Below, piece by piece: positions 26,200-34,971 of a stretch of DNA of 64,000 bases. The position numbers and the translations under genes are program-made. Below the pieces are notes generated by a model. It saw only the letters and a list, made by a program, of their open reading frames with translations. It did no database searches and was not told the DNA's origin. The stretch lies in assembly GCA_964475755.1 (NCBI GenBank), contig CAYYXR010000010.1, forward strand, positions 1 through 64,000. Direction: 5' to 3'. The stretch is from UBA11612 sp964475755. GTDB taxonomy: Bacteria > Pseudomonadota > Alphaproteobacteria > Rhodospirillales > Rhodospirillaceae. Position 1 is the first letter of the stretch, and each line of letters starts with the position of its first letter.

Positions 26200-27702
26200 T
26201 CAGGGGGCGGCCCAATCCGGCACCACGCCCGGTACGATCTCCAGCACCGACATAACCCCAGCGTAGGCCACCAGGGTCAACACGGCTATGCAGGCCACAT
26301 TCAGCCACATGCCGGCCCGTGCCATTTGCGGGATGGTCACGTGCCCCGATCCGAACACCACCGCATTGGGCGGCGTGGCCGGGGGCAGCATAAAAGCACA
26401 GCTCGCCGCCAATGCGGCGGGCACGCACAACAGCAGCGGATTTTCGCCGAGCCCCAGTGCAAGTCCGGACAGGATGGGCAAAAGGGTTGCAGTGGTGGCG
26501 GTGTTGGAGGTGACCTCGGTCAGGTAGACCACGACACCGACGACGACGAGCAGCATCAACCATGTCGGTGCACCGCCCAATCCCGACATGGCCTCGCCGA
26601 TCCAATCCGCAAGGCCGCTGTCGGTTGCGCCGCTCGCCAAGCTCAAGCCGCCGCCGAACAGCAACAGCACGCCCCAAGGGACTTTGGCCGCCCAGTCCCA
26701 ATTCATGGCGAACTCACCGCGCTTCAGATCGACAGGAATAACAAAGAGCGCAAGCGCGACGCTCATGGCAATGCCTGCATCCGTCAGCCCCAAGTCCGGC
26801 AAGGTGTCGTTGATCAATGGCAGGAAAATCCACAAGGCCGCGGCGGCGAGGAATGCGCCGCCCGCGATCTTTTCCCCCCGAACGATTGCGCCTAGGGCGC
26901 TTTTCTTGGCGGCGATCAACTCACCGGCGCCCGGAATGGACGTACGCGGCAATTTGAACGAGACGCGCGTGAGAACCAGCCAGGATATTACAAGTAACAC
27001 CAGCATCAATGGCACGCCAAACACCATCCACTGCGCAAAACCGATGGTCACGCCGTAAGTTTGATCGAAGTAGGCGGCGAGCAGGGCATTGGGCGGTGTG
27101 CCCACCAGTGTTGCCATGCCGCCGACGTTCGCCCCATAAGCAATTGCCAGCACAAGAGCTGTGTTTAATCCCGCCACCGGCATATGGTGCGCGTCATCTT
27201 TTTCGAGAAGCGCGATGACGGACAGCGCAATGGGTAGCATCATCATCGCTGTGGCGGTATTGCTCACCCACATACTGAGAAAGGCCGTGGCGACCATAAA
27301 CCCGCCCACCAGCTGCCGTGCGCCGGTGCCGGTCACTGAAAGTAGAGTGAGGGCGATGCGCTGATGCAGGTTCCAGCGTTGAATACACAGCGCGATGAGA
27401 AAGCCACCGAGAAACAGAAAGATCACCGGATTGGCATAAGGCGCGGCTGCGCTTCGCATGTCCCCAATCCCGAGCAGCGGCAGCACTGCGAGAGGGAGGA
27501 GTCCGGTCGCGTATACAGGAATCGCTTCGGTGATCCACCACGTGGCCATCAGTACGGCGACGGCGGCGGTGCGCCAAGCCGCGGGGGCCATCCCCTCCGG
27601 CGCGGGCAGGGCGAGCATGACTAGAAAGGCGGCGAGTCCTCCTGCCAATCCAATGGTTCGCCGCCGCGCATCCCGGTTCCTGGCTCTATCGATGTCCGCC
27701 AA
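26200..27702 (-). CDS. SLC13/DASS family sodium:dicarboxylate or sulfate symporter
   Basis: 500 residues from a TTG at 27702 with AAGGGGAG upstream; an in-frame GTG at 27747 lacks a ribosome site. The protein is strongly hydrophobic with the inverted-repeat design of divalent-anion:Na+ symporters. Two Ser-Asn-Thr motifs (SMWVSNTATAMMMLP and TEVTSNTATTATLLPI) mark the re-entrant loops of each half, followed by GTPPNALL and PPATPPNAVVF. Family members import succinate-like dicarboxylates or sulfate; the choice cannot be made here. It diverges from the MFS gene at 27836. Confidence 0.9.
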   Translation of the reverse strand: MADIDRARNRDARRRTIGLAGGLAAFLVMLALPAPEGMAPAAWRTAAVAVLMATWWITEAIPVYATGLLPLAVLPLLGIGDMRSAAAPYANPVIFLFLGGFLIALCIQRWNLHQRIALTLLSVTGTGARQLVGGFMVATAFLSMWVSNTATAMMMLPIALSVIALLEKDDAHHMPVAGLNTALVLAIAYGANVGGMATLVGTPPNALLAAYFDQTYGVTIGFAQWMVFGVPLMLVLLVISWLVLTRVSFKLPRTSIPGAGELIAAKKSALGAIVRGEKIAGGAFLAAAALWIFLPLINDTLPDLGLTDAGIAMSVALALFVIPVDLKRGEFAMNWDWAAKVPWGVLLLFGGGLSLASGATDSGLADWIGEAMSGLGGAPTWLMLLVVVGVVVYLTEVTSNTATTATLLPILSGLALGLGENPLLLCVPAALAASCAFMLPPATPPNAVVFGSGHVTIPQMARAGMWLNVACIAVLTLVAYAGVMSVLEIVPGVVPDWAAP

Positions 27703-27748
27703 TTTGAAACTCCCCTTCCCGCAGACACCATAAATTCTTATTGGCACT

Positions 27749-27762
27749 TTGACGTCAACGTC
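27749..27762. promoter_or_regulatory. Palindromic candidate operator between divergent transporters
   Basis: TTGACGTCAA (27749-27758) is a perfect palindrome and overlaps GACGT-CA-ACGTC (27751-27762). It lies in the 133-base region between the divergent SLC13 and MFS starts, 47 bases from the former and about 75 from the latter, a natural place for a shared operator. Confidence 0.35.
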
Positions 27763-27835
27763 TTAAATGCCCGATCGTTTATGCTAAAACACGGCATATC
27801 AGCTTCATCACGGATATTTGGAACGCGATACGAAA

Positions 27836-29161
27836 ATGGCCGGCGCAACGATCAGATCCCTAACAGCTCTACTACTTGGGGCCGGAATCCTTATTCTCGG
27901 CCAGGGGCTGATGCTGGCCTTGGTGCCGCAGGCGATGAATGCGATGGCGTTCTCCGTGCAGGCGGTGTCCTTTGTCGGTGCGGCTTATTTTGCGGGCTTT
28001 TTCGCCGGAGCCTGGCGCGGCGAAGCCATCATGCATTCCGTCGGCCACGTGCGCACCTACGCCGGCCTCATCGCACTCATTATCGTGTCTGTCCTCGCGC
28101 TGCCGTTCTTTGACAGTCCATGGATTTGGTTTGCACTGCGCTTTCTGCACGGCTTTGCCGCGGGCGGCGCGTTCCTGACCATTGAGGCCTGGATGAACGG
28201 CGCCGCGGACACCAATAACCGCGGACGTGTCCTCGCCAGCTACATGGTCGTGACTCTCGGCGGCCTGGGGATCTCGCAGTTCCTTGCCTCCGCCGGTGAC
28301 GTGACCTCGCTGACCCCGGTGGTGATCGGCGGCATATTGTTTGCCGCGAGCATCATTCCGGTGGTGCTCACCCGCATCGATGCGCCGCAGCTGGAGAAAA
28401 CCGCCAGTTTGCCTTTGGGTGATGTCTATAAAAACTCCCCCTTCGGCTTTGTGATCGTATTCGCGGTGGGCATGTGCCAAGGCGCATTCTGGGCCATCGG
28501 TCCATTCTTCGCCGCCGAAGCGGCAACTATCAGTGTCAGTACGGTCATGGCCTTGGCGGTGTTTGCGGGACTGCTCTATCAGTGGCCCACCGGATATTTC
28601 TCCGACAAAATCGACCGCCGTTTGCTCGTTGCCGTCATCACCGCGGTTGTTTCCATCGCCGCGATTGTCGCGTTCTTGATCATGAGCGCGGGCGGCGCTT
28701 GGATGATCTACGTGTTCTTTATCGTGCTCGGCGCTCAATTTTGCCTTTATCCCGTGGCCATGGCCCATGCGGTGAGCCAGGCCCCGGACCGCAACGCCTC
28801 TCTCGGGGTGGCGCGGGGCCTGATCATGGCGGTTGGATTAGGCCAGACTGTCGGCCCGCTGGTCGCCGGACCTTTTGTTTCTTTCATTCAACCGGCGGGG
28901 CTCTTGGTTTATTTCGCCGTTTTGTTTGGCGGCATGACCTTTTACAGCTACCGGCGCATGAACATCGGCGCGCAGGTGGTGCCCGGCGAACAGCAGCCGT
29001 TCGTGTTCACGCGCATGACGACGCCCATCGGCGCTGAGATCGATCCGCGCACGGCCGATAGCCCGCCTATAGAGGGGAGTGGAGACCTATCGACGGACGA
29101 GGAAGCTCCCCGTCAAAGCGATCCGAGCGAAGAAAATATGCGCGCCGGTGGGACCGGCTAG
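27836..29161 (+). CDS. MFS transporter (YcaD-like)
   Basis: 441 residues from the ATG at 27836; a TTG at 27818 is possible. Twelve membrane segments are followed by a 60-residue hydrophilic C-terminal tail (PIGAEIDPRTADSPP...). The loop-2 region (FFAGAWRGEAIMHSVGHVRTY), LRFLHGFAAGGAFLTIEAWMN and QWPTGYFSDKIDRR resemble the YcaD branch of the MFS, whose substrates are poorly known. Its 3' end overlaps the convergent TSUP gene by four bases. Confidence 0.85.
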   Translation: MAGATIRSLTALLLGAGILILGQGLMLALVPQAMNAMAFSVQAVSFVGAAYFAGFFAGAWRGEAIMHSVGHVRTYAGLIALIIVSVLALPFFDSPWIWFALRFLHGFAAGGAFLTIEAWMNGAADTNNRGRVLASYMVVTLGGLGISQFLASAGDVTSLTPVVIGGILFAASIIPVVLTRIDAPQLEKTASLPLGDVYKNSPFGFVIVFAVGMCQGAFWAIGPFFAAEAATISVSTVMALAVFAGLLYQWPTGYFSDKIDRRLLVAVITAVVSIAAIVAFLIMSAGGAWMIYVFFIVLGAQFCLYPVAMAHAVSQAPDRNASLGVARGLIMAVGLGQTVGPLVAGPFVSFIQPAGLLVYFAVLFGGMTFYSYRRMNIGAQVVPGEQQPFVFTRMTTPIGAEIDPRTADSPPIEGSGDLSTDEEAPRQSDPSEENMRAGGTG

Positions 29162-29907
29162 CCTGCAAATGTGCGCACGAAAAACGCAACCGTCACACCG
29201 ACGCTGATGGCGATGACGATTCCCCGCACGACTTTCTGATTCATGCCGCGCGCGAAATGCGCGCCGAAATACCCGCCGACGATGCCTGCGACGATGATCA
29301 CCAGCGTTTGCGGCCACCACACCATGTCGGCAATAATAAAAATCACCACGGCAATGCCGTTGATAAACCCGGCCATCAGGGTCTTGGTGGCGTTCATGGT
29401 GTTCAAGGTCATCGTGCCGAACAGGCTGTAGACCGCCAGCATCACGATCCCCATCGCCCCGCCGAAATACCCGCCGTATATGCTTACGATAAACTGAATA
29501 GCTAAAAGCGCGCTTGGGCCGATGGTGAAATAGGTGTGCAGTTTCGGCGCCGCGCGCGGCCCAAATATGAACACCAACGTCGCGGTCAGCAGTAGCCACG
29601 GCACCATGACCTCGAATGTCGGCGCAGGTGTCAGCAATAGCAACAGCGCGCCGACCAAGCCACCGCCCACACCCGCGATTGCCAGCGCGCGGAAGGAAAC
29701 GCCCTCGAAATTCTTATAGTCGTGGCGGTAAGCCCAAGCGCTGGCGAAATTGGCGGGAAACAAACCCACGGCGTTGGAGGCATTGGCATTGATGGGTGGC
29801 ACGCCGGCGTAGACCAGCATCGGAAACGTAATGAACGTCCCGCCGCCCGCGACCGCGTTCATGGTACCGGCGATCAGCGCCGCGCCCGCAAGAAGGAGAT
29901 AATCCAA
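29158..29907 (-). CDS. TSUP (TauE/SafE) family sulfite or organosulfur exporter
   Basis: 249 residues from a TTG at 29907, with AGGGG six bases upstream; the frame stays open further but loses hydrophobic character. About eight membrane helices. The N-terminal AAGxxAGTMNAVAGGGTFITFPMLV pattern with NASNAVGLFPA, and the repeated GGYFGGAMG / GGYFGAHFARG motifs, are diagnostic of TauE/SafE permeases. These move sulfite, sulfoacetate or related anions. No sulfur genes adjoin it, so the role is open. Confidence 0.88.
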   Translation of the reverse strand: MDYLLLAGAALIAGTMNAVAGGGTFITFPMLVYAGVPPINANASNAVGLFPANFASAWAYRHDYKNFEGVSFRALAIAGVGGGLVGALLLLLTPAPTFEVMVPWLLLTATLVFIFGPRAAPKLHTYFTIGPSALLAIQFIVSIYGGYFGGAMGIVMLAVYSLFGTMTLNTMNATKTLMAGFINGIAVVIFIIADMVWWPQTLVIIVAGIVGGYFGAHFARGMNQKVVRGIVIAISVGVTVAFFVRTFAG

Positions 29908-30015
29908 ACCAAGACCCCTATTTTGACAAAGGGGGTAAGGGCAAACGCGCCTGTGCGCAAGCGCGAACTGGCCTCGCACATTGCCGGGCTGCAAGGCGCG
30001 CGCTAGGCTCCATGA

Positions 30016-31044
30016 ATGGCACGCTGCATTCCTGCATCACGGCGGAGACTCGGACGCACGATCATGAGCGTTTTCGCGCTTATCGCTGCCTGTTTTTCCT
30101 TCGACGCCTCAAACGCCCAAGAGCGGTTCATCTATTCCAGTCCACTTCCGCAGAATGAATATGGCGCGGTCTATGCCCGCAAATTTGCTGAAGACGTTCA
30201 TGTTGCGACGAACGGTGCCGTAGAGATTCTTGTGCGGCAGAACGGCGTGCTCGGTTTGAAGGGCGCCGAAACGTTGGGCGCTGTGCGCGATGGCCTTGTG
30301 CATCTCGCCGACATGCAAATGAATCAGCAGATCGGCGAGGAATCGATCTTTGGCATCGAGTCCATGCCGTGTGTAGCGCGCGGCTTCGATGATTTGCGCG
30401 CGCTCCAAAACCTGACGCGGCCGCTTTTTGAACAGGCGGCCTTGCGGCAAAACCAGAAGATCCTCTTTATCTACCCCATGCCCCGTCAAAACCTGTTCGC
30501 AAATACCGATGTCAGTGAAGCGCCGGAGCGCCTGTCCGGCTTGCGCGTACGCACCATCGACAGAAATGGAACGGATTTATTTACCGAGCTCGGCGCGGCC
30601 CCCATCCAAATGCCTTGGGCGGAAGTCATTCCGGCTCTTTCGTCCGGGCTTCTCGACGGGGTATCAACCTCGTCCACCACGGCGGTCAGCGGCGCGTTCT
30701 GGGATTTTCTCGATCATGCCACGGAAATGCATTGGCAGATGAATTCCTTCATGGCGACGGTCAACCTTGAAGCGTGGAACCGTATTCCCGCCCGCTACCG
30801 ACCCATCATTGAAGAAAGCGCCCGCGAAATCGAATCCCAACTTTGGGCGGCTGCCCGCGAGGCTGATGAAACCGCAAAAACGTTTCTTGCGGACAAGGGG
30901 ATTACGTTTTCTCCCCCTGGGGCCGCCCTTGAGCAGGAATTGGCGCAAGCATGCCGCGCCATTCTGACAGATCAAATGCCGGGACTTGAGCCCGCAGCGT
31001 CGAAAATCTTGCAGCAGTACTTATCTGCATCATCTTCACAATGA
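30016..31044 (+). CDS. TRAP transporter substrate-binding protein (DctP family)
   Basis: 342 residues. An N-terminal signal peptide has a basic start (RRRLGRT) and a hydrophobic core, with predicted cleavage near SNA|QE. The mature protein has the DctP fold. The substrate-carboxylate Arg region is in LSGLRVRTI, followed by PIQMPWAEVIPALSSGLLDG. It delivers a carboxylate-type solute to the membrane proteins encoded next, with which it overlaps by four bases. No diagnostic ligand signature was recognised. Confidence 0.92.
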   Translation: MARCIPASRRRLGRTIMSVFALIAACFSFDASNAQERFIYSSPLPQNEYGAVYARKFAEDVHVATNGAVEILVRQNGVLGLKGAETLGAVRDGLVHLADMQMNQQIGEESIFGIESMPCVARGFDDLRALQNLTRPLFEQAALRQNQKILFIYPMPRQNLFANTDVSEAPERLSGLRVRTIDRNGTDLFTELGAAPIQMPWAEVIPALSSGLLDGVSTSSTTAVSGAFWDFLDHATEMHWQMNSFMATVNLEAWNRIPARYRPIIEESAREIESQLWAAAREADETAKTFLADKGITFSPPGAALEQELAQACRAILTDQMPGLEPAASKILQQYLSASSSQ

Positions 31045-31571
31045 TTTCGCATCTCGCAGAGACCTATTTGCGAACCGTGTCTTGGTTAACGGCTGCAGGT
31101 GCTGTCGTTGCGGCGGTCTCCTTGGTCTTCATTCCTGTTTTAATCGGCGCGGAAATTCTTTCACGCGCTGTTTTGGGCGCTTCCGTTGGCATCGCGTGGG
31201 AATACGCAACGTATCTGATGACGTTCACGTTTCTACTTGGCGCGGCTTATGCGATGCAGACCGGTGGCCATGTGCGCGTCTCGCTTCTGTCGTTCGCGAA
31301 ATATCCACGCCTTGAACGTGCCGTAGAGATATTCGCAGCGGCCTTCGCCGCTCTCGCGGTACTCGTTCTGGCGTTGGGTTTGACGGATTTAGCCTGGCAA
31401 GCATATGCGCGCGGCACGGTGTCCTCGACCCCCGCACGCACGCCTTTGGTTGTACCGAGAGGCCTGGTCGCGCTCGGCGCTTGGCTTCTGTTGTTGCAGC
31501 TTTTTGCGCGCATTGTCGGAATGCTGTCCGGGCGTTCCATTGAGACCGCACCGCCGGGCGAGGCGTCATGA
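31041..31571 (+). CDS. TRAP transporter small membrane subunit (DctQ)
   Basis: 176 residues, four predicted membrane helices. WEYATYLMTFTFLLGAAYAMQTGGHVRV is the typical DctQ signature after helix 2. It overlaps dctP and dctM by four bases each, so the three subunits are translated together. DctQ supports DctM in sodium-driven uptake. Confidence 0.92.
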   Translation: MISHLAETYLRTVSWLTAAGAVVAAVSLVFIPVLIGAEILSRAVLGASVGIAWEYATYLMTFTFLLGAAYAMQTGGHVRVSLLSFAKYPRLERAVEIFAAAFAALAVLVLALGLTDLAWQAYARGTVSSTPARTPLVVPRGLVALGAWLLLLQLFARIVGMLSGRSIETAPPGEAS

Positions 31572-32863
31572 TCGGATCCATGATTGGTTCTGGCGGTGTC
31601 ATCGGCGGCATCCTGCTCGCGTTGTTGCTTGCCCGGGTCTGGGTGTTCATTGCCTTATTCGCGGCCGGTATTTTTGCGCTGACGTTCATTTCCAATCTGC
31701 CCATCGAGAAAATTCTGGCCTTAAGTGTGCTGAACGTGACCACGAGTACGGAGCTATTAGCGTTGCCGCTATTCATTCTTATGGCGGAAATCCTGTTTCA
31801 AACCGATCTGTCTCAATCGCTGTTCCGGGGGCTCGCACCTTGGACGAACCGCCTCCCCGGAAAATTGGTGCACGTAAACGTAGTTGGGTGCACCATGTTT
31901 TCCGCCGTATCCGGGTCGTCCGCGGCAACGGCGCTCACCGTGGGGCGCATCACCCTCAAGGAGTTGCTGGCGCGCGGCTATGACAAGTCTCTGGCCATCG
32001 GCTCACTTGCGGGCGCGGGCACCCTGGGCTTTCTGATTCCGCCGAGTTTGATTCTGATCATCTACGGCGTCCTCGCGGAAACCTCGATCATAAAACTGTT
32101 CATTGCCGGAATCGCGCCCGGGCTGCTTCTTGCGTTTCTTTATTCCGCCTATGTTGGTGCGCGCGCCTTGGCCGATCCATCGCTGACGCCAGGCCCTGAA
32201 GACTCAACCACATGGCGCGAGCGTATTCGCGGTTTGCGCGCACTGCTTCCCGTTACCGCGCTCATATTAGCCGTGATCGGCTCGCTCTATGCCGGTATCG
32301 CGAGTCCGACAGAATCCGCGGCCGTCGGCGTATTCGGCGCGCTGCTGATCGGCGCAGGCCAGGGCCGCTTAAATGCATCGTCGCTAAAAACGGCGCTCTT
32401 ATGCGCGGTCCTGACGTCCAGCATGGCCGGTCTGATCCTTGCCGCCGGCTCGTTCTTTTCCGTCTCGCTGGCCTATCTCGGTGCGCCCCAGGCTGCGGCT
32501 GACTTTATCGCGTCCATGGAACTGAGCGGCGCGCAGCTCATATTCGCGCTGCTTGTTGTTTATCTGATCTTGGGCATGTTCCTTGACGGGATGTCCACCA
32601 TCATCATGACGCTGCCGATCACATTGCCGCTGGTCGTCGCAGCCGGGTTCGATCCGGTATGGTTCGGCGTGTTTCTCGTGCTCGTGGTGGAGATGGCGCA
32701 GATCACCCCGCCGGTGGGATTCAACTTGTTCGTATTGGAATCTCTCACGGGAGAATCCATCGCTCGCATCGCCCGTTATGCGTTTCCGTTTTTTCTGATC
32801 ACCATGGCCGTGACCGTGCTGATCACGCTCTTTCCGCAAGTCGTGTTGTTTGCGGTCCGCTAA
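31568..32863 (+). CDS. TRAP transporter large permease subunit (DctM)
   Basis: 431 residues with about 12 membrane segments. AVSGSSAATALTVGRI, GAGTLGFLIPPS and EMAQITPPVGFNLFVL are conserved DctM motifs for the sodium/substrate elevator site. It closes the TRAP operon; its stop is 5 bases from that of the convergent M20 gene, whose product might act on the imported compound (speculative). Confidence 0.93.
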   Translation: MIGSMIGSGGVIGGILLALLLARVWVFIALFAAGIFALTFISNLPIEKILALSVLNVTTSTELLALPLFILMAEILFQTDLSQSLFRGLAPWTNRLPGKLVHVNVVGCTMFSAVSGSSAATALTVGRITLKELLARGYDKSLAIGSLAGAGTLGFLIPPSLILIIYGVLAETSIIKLFIAGIAPGLLLAFLYSAYVGARALADPSLTPGPEDSTTWRERIRGLRALLPVTALILAVIGSLYAGIASPTESAAVGVFGALLIGAGQGRLNASSLKTALLCAVLTSSMAGLILAAGSFFSVSLAYLGAPQAAADFIASMELSGAQLIFALLVVYLILGMFLDGMSTIIMTLPITLPLVVAAGFDPVWFGVFLVLVVEMAQITPPVGFNLFVLESLTGESIARIARYAFPFFLITMAVTVLITLFPQVVLFAVR

Positions 32864-32868
32864 AAACT

Positions 32869-34140
32869 TCAGGCGCAAATTTTATAGGCCGCCCACGCCA
32901 TAGCCTTGGCGTTGGTCACGAGTTCACTCAACTCAACGCGCTCATCCGCCGCCGGCCATTCCTCATAGATGCGAATATCGCCAGGCCCGTATTGCAGCGA
33001 TGGCACGCCGGCCGCGTGCATCAGATTACCGTCTCCCACATTCCCGATCCGCAATCCCGCGCCCAGCATCGCCGGCTCGCCCGATGCGGCTTCGTGGCCT
33101 TCCGCCAGCGCGCGCACCATGGGATCGCCTTTGTCGATCGTGCAGGGGTCCATACCGCGCCCGCCGATGCCGTCCGCCGGAATCATGACTTCCGCGTTGA
33201 ACGCCGGGTGTTCGGATTTGATCTCGGCAAACAGGCGCTCAAGGTCCGCCCGCAACGTTTCTTCCGTTTGGCCCGGCACCGTGCGCACCTGAAACGTCAT
33301 ATCGCACTCACGTATCGAAGCGCCCGTGCGCCCACGATACAGATAGTGCTCGCGGTGCATAGTATCGATACTCAAGGTCGGAAAGCCCGGCAGGTCCGGG
33401 TGCGGCTCGAACGTCATCCACCCACCCGGTTTGATCTCCTCGAAACTCGTCCCTAACCGCCGAATGATTTCACACTGCTGTTCGATGGGATTGAAGTAAT
33501 TCGCCTTGGCTTCGGCGTTGTGCCGGAAGAAAAGCTCTGGCGAGGACGTGCGCACGCGAATGAACACCACACCGACGCAAGTGGTTGCAATAGTGCTCGC
33601 GCAATGTTCGATATTGATGCAGTAGTCGGTTTTAACGCCGGCGTCGATCAGCGCGCGCGTGCCTGCGCCAAGTAATTTATGTCCGGCCACCGGACACATC
33701 ACGATATCCCCGCGCAGTGTGCAGCCTTCCTCGATCAGCGCTTTAATGCCAACCAGTGCCGCGGCGATGCCGCCTTTGTCGTCATGCGCGCCCATGCCCC
33801 ACAGCCATCCGTCTTTAAACAATCCGCCGTGGGGGTCCACGGACCAGCCGCTCATCTCCACCCCGGGGTCCATGTGGCCGTTGAACATCAGGCTCTTGCC
33901 GCCGCCGCTTCCTTTCAGCACGCCGACCGGCTGGCGCGAAGTTTTGCCCTTATCGAAGGGGTGCGGCACCTCCATGATCTCCACGCTCATACCCAGGCTC
34001 TTCATATGTGCGGACAGAAGGTCGGTCAGCGCGCCTTCGTCGAAAGAAGAACTCGGGCAACGGATCAGCTCTTGTGCCAAGGCAAGGACATCGTTGTCGC
34101 TGATTCGTTCGAAGAGTTTCGCCGGAGTAAGGTCCGTCAT
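32869..34140 (-). CDS. M20 family (ArgE/DapE-like) metallohydrolase with altered active-site pair
   Basis: 423 residues from the ATG at 34140. The metal-binding scaffold is present: His89 and Asp91 in FNGHMDPG and Asp120 in GAHDDKGG. The usual Glu-Glu pair (catalytic base and zinc ligand) is His154-Lys155 in GHKLLGAGTRAL. From memory, an ArgE/DapE-like subgroup carries such a GHK motif, so this may be a family trait and not damage. A dimerisation domain follows (about 200-310). Typical substrates are N-acyl amino acids or peptides; here the chemistry is uncertain. It converges on the TRAP operon. Confidence 0.82.
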   Translation of the reverse strand: MTDLTPAKLFERISDNDVLALAQELIRCPSSSFDEGALTDLLSAHMKSLGMSVEIMEVPHPFDKGKTSRQPVGVLKGSGGGKSLMFNGHMDPGVEMSGWSVDPHGGLFKDGWLWGMGAHDDKGGIAAALVGIKALIEEGCTLRGDIVMCPVAGHKLLGAGTRALIDAGVKTDYCINIEHCASTIATTCVGVVFIRVRTSSPELFFRHNAEAKANYFNPIEQQCEIIRRLGTSFEEIKPGGWMTFEPHPDLPGFPTLSIDTMHREHYLYRGRTGASIRECDMTFQVRTVPGQTEETLRADLERLFAEIKSEHPAFNAEVMIPADGIGGRGMDPCTIDKGDPMVRALAEGHEAASGEPAMLGAGLRIGNVGDGNLMHAAGVPSLQYGPGDIRIYEEWPAADERVELSELVTNAKAMAWAAYKICA

Positions 34141-34285
34141 GATTTCATCCCCTTTGGTGCGGACAATTTCATAGCAGCGTCACATAGGGGCGTGAAACCA
34201 TATCTTCGCCGTATTTTTATGAAGACGATACGCGTGGGCCGCTGGTATGGTCCGGCTCGCAAAGGTTCGCTCAGGAATACCGGAT

Positions 34286-34831
34286 ATGCGCTACCTTAAA
34301 TTCTCACTGTTGCTATCTTGCTTTGCGTGCTTGGGCGTATTTTCCGCCGCCGCGCAGCAGGCGACCATTGTCGGGCCGGATGCCGCAGCGTGCCAAACCT
34401 ATGGTGTGCCGTCAGTACTGGTGCAGGTCTGGGGATTTAAGGACCGCGAAGGCAACGTGCGCGTGGAATTGTACCCGGCGACCCAGGAAGACTTTCTGGC
34501 CTCACGCCGAAAGCTTGAAGGCGAAGGCAAGGTGTTCAAGCGTATCGACGTTCCCACGCCCGAGAATGGCGATGCCTGGGTCTGCGTCGAACTGCCGGCC
34601 GCCGGCACCTACGCTTTGTCGGTTCTTCACGACCGCAATGCCAACGGTAAGCTGGACCCCTTCAGTGACGGTTTCGGATTTCCGACGGACCCCGAACTCG
34701 GCATGAGCAAGCCGGATGTGGAAGAGGCGATGTTCACCGCCGGCAATTTCCGCACGGATTTGGCGATTGTCCTGCAATATGTCAGAGGGCTGCTGTCCGT
34801 CGGGCCGGTGCGCGTAAGGCCGCAGAATTAG
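34286..34831 (+). CDS. DUF2141 domain secreted protein
   Basis: 181 residues from the ATG at 34286. A signal peptide (MRYLKFSLLLSCFACLGVFSA) is cleaved near AAA|QQ. The mature part matches DUF2141: NVRVELYPATQEDF, the extended strand AGTYALSVLHDRNANGKLD, and the ending GFGFPTDPELGMSKPDVEEA. Family members are small exported beta-sandwich proteins without known function. Two cysteines (about 37 and 99) could pair in the periplasm. No operon partner; the MHS transporter starts 140 bases later. Confidence 0.85.
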   Translation: MRYLKFSLLLSCFACLGVFSAAAQQATIVGPDAAACQTYGVPSVLVQVWGFKDREGNVRVELYPATQEDFLASRRKLEGEGKVFKRIDVPTPENGDAWVCVELPAAGTYALSVLHDRNANGKLDPFSDGFGFPTDPELGMSKPDVEEAMFTAGNFRTDLAIVLQYVRGLLSVGPVRVRPQN

Positions 34832-34971
34832 AAGCTTCACCGCGTCAATTTCTGCAGATCTTCATTTTTATCTGGACGGCGCGCCGCCGACATTTCTATG
34901 AAAGGAGAGGGAATTGAAGTGTCCGCGCGGGAAGAGACACGCGGGCGGGGCTGCGAAGAAGGGGAACATCC

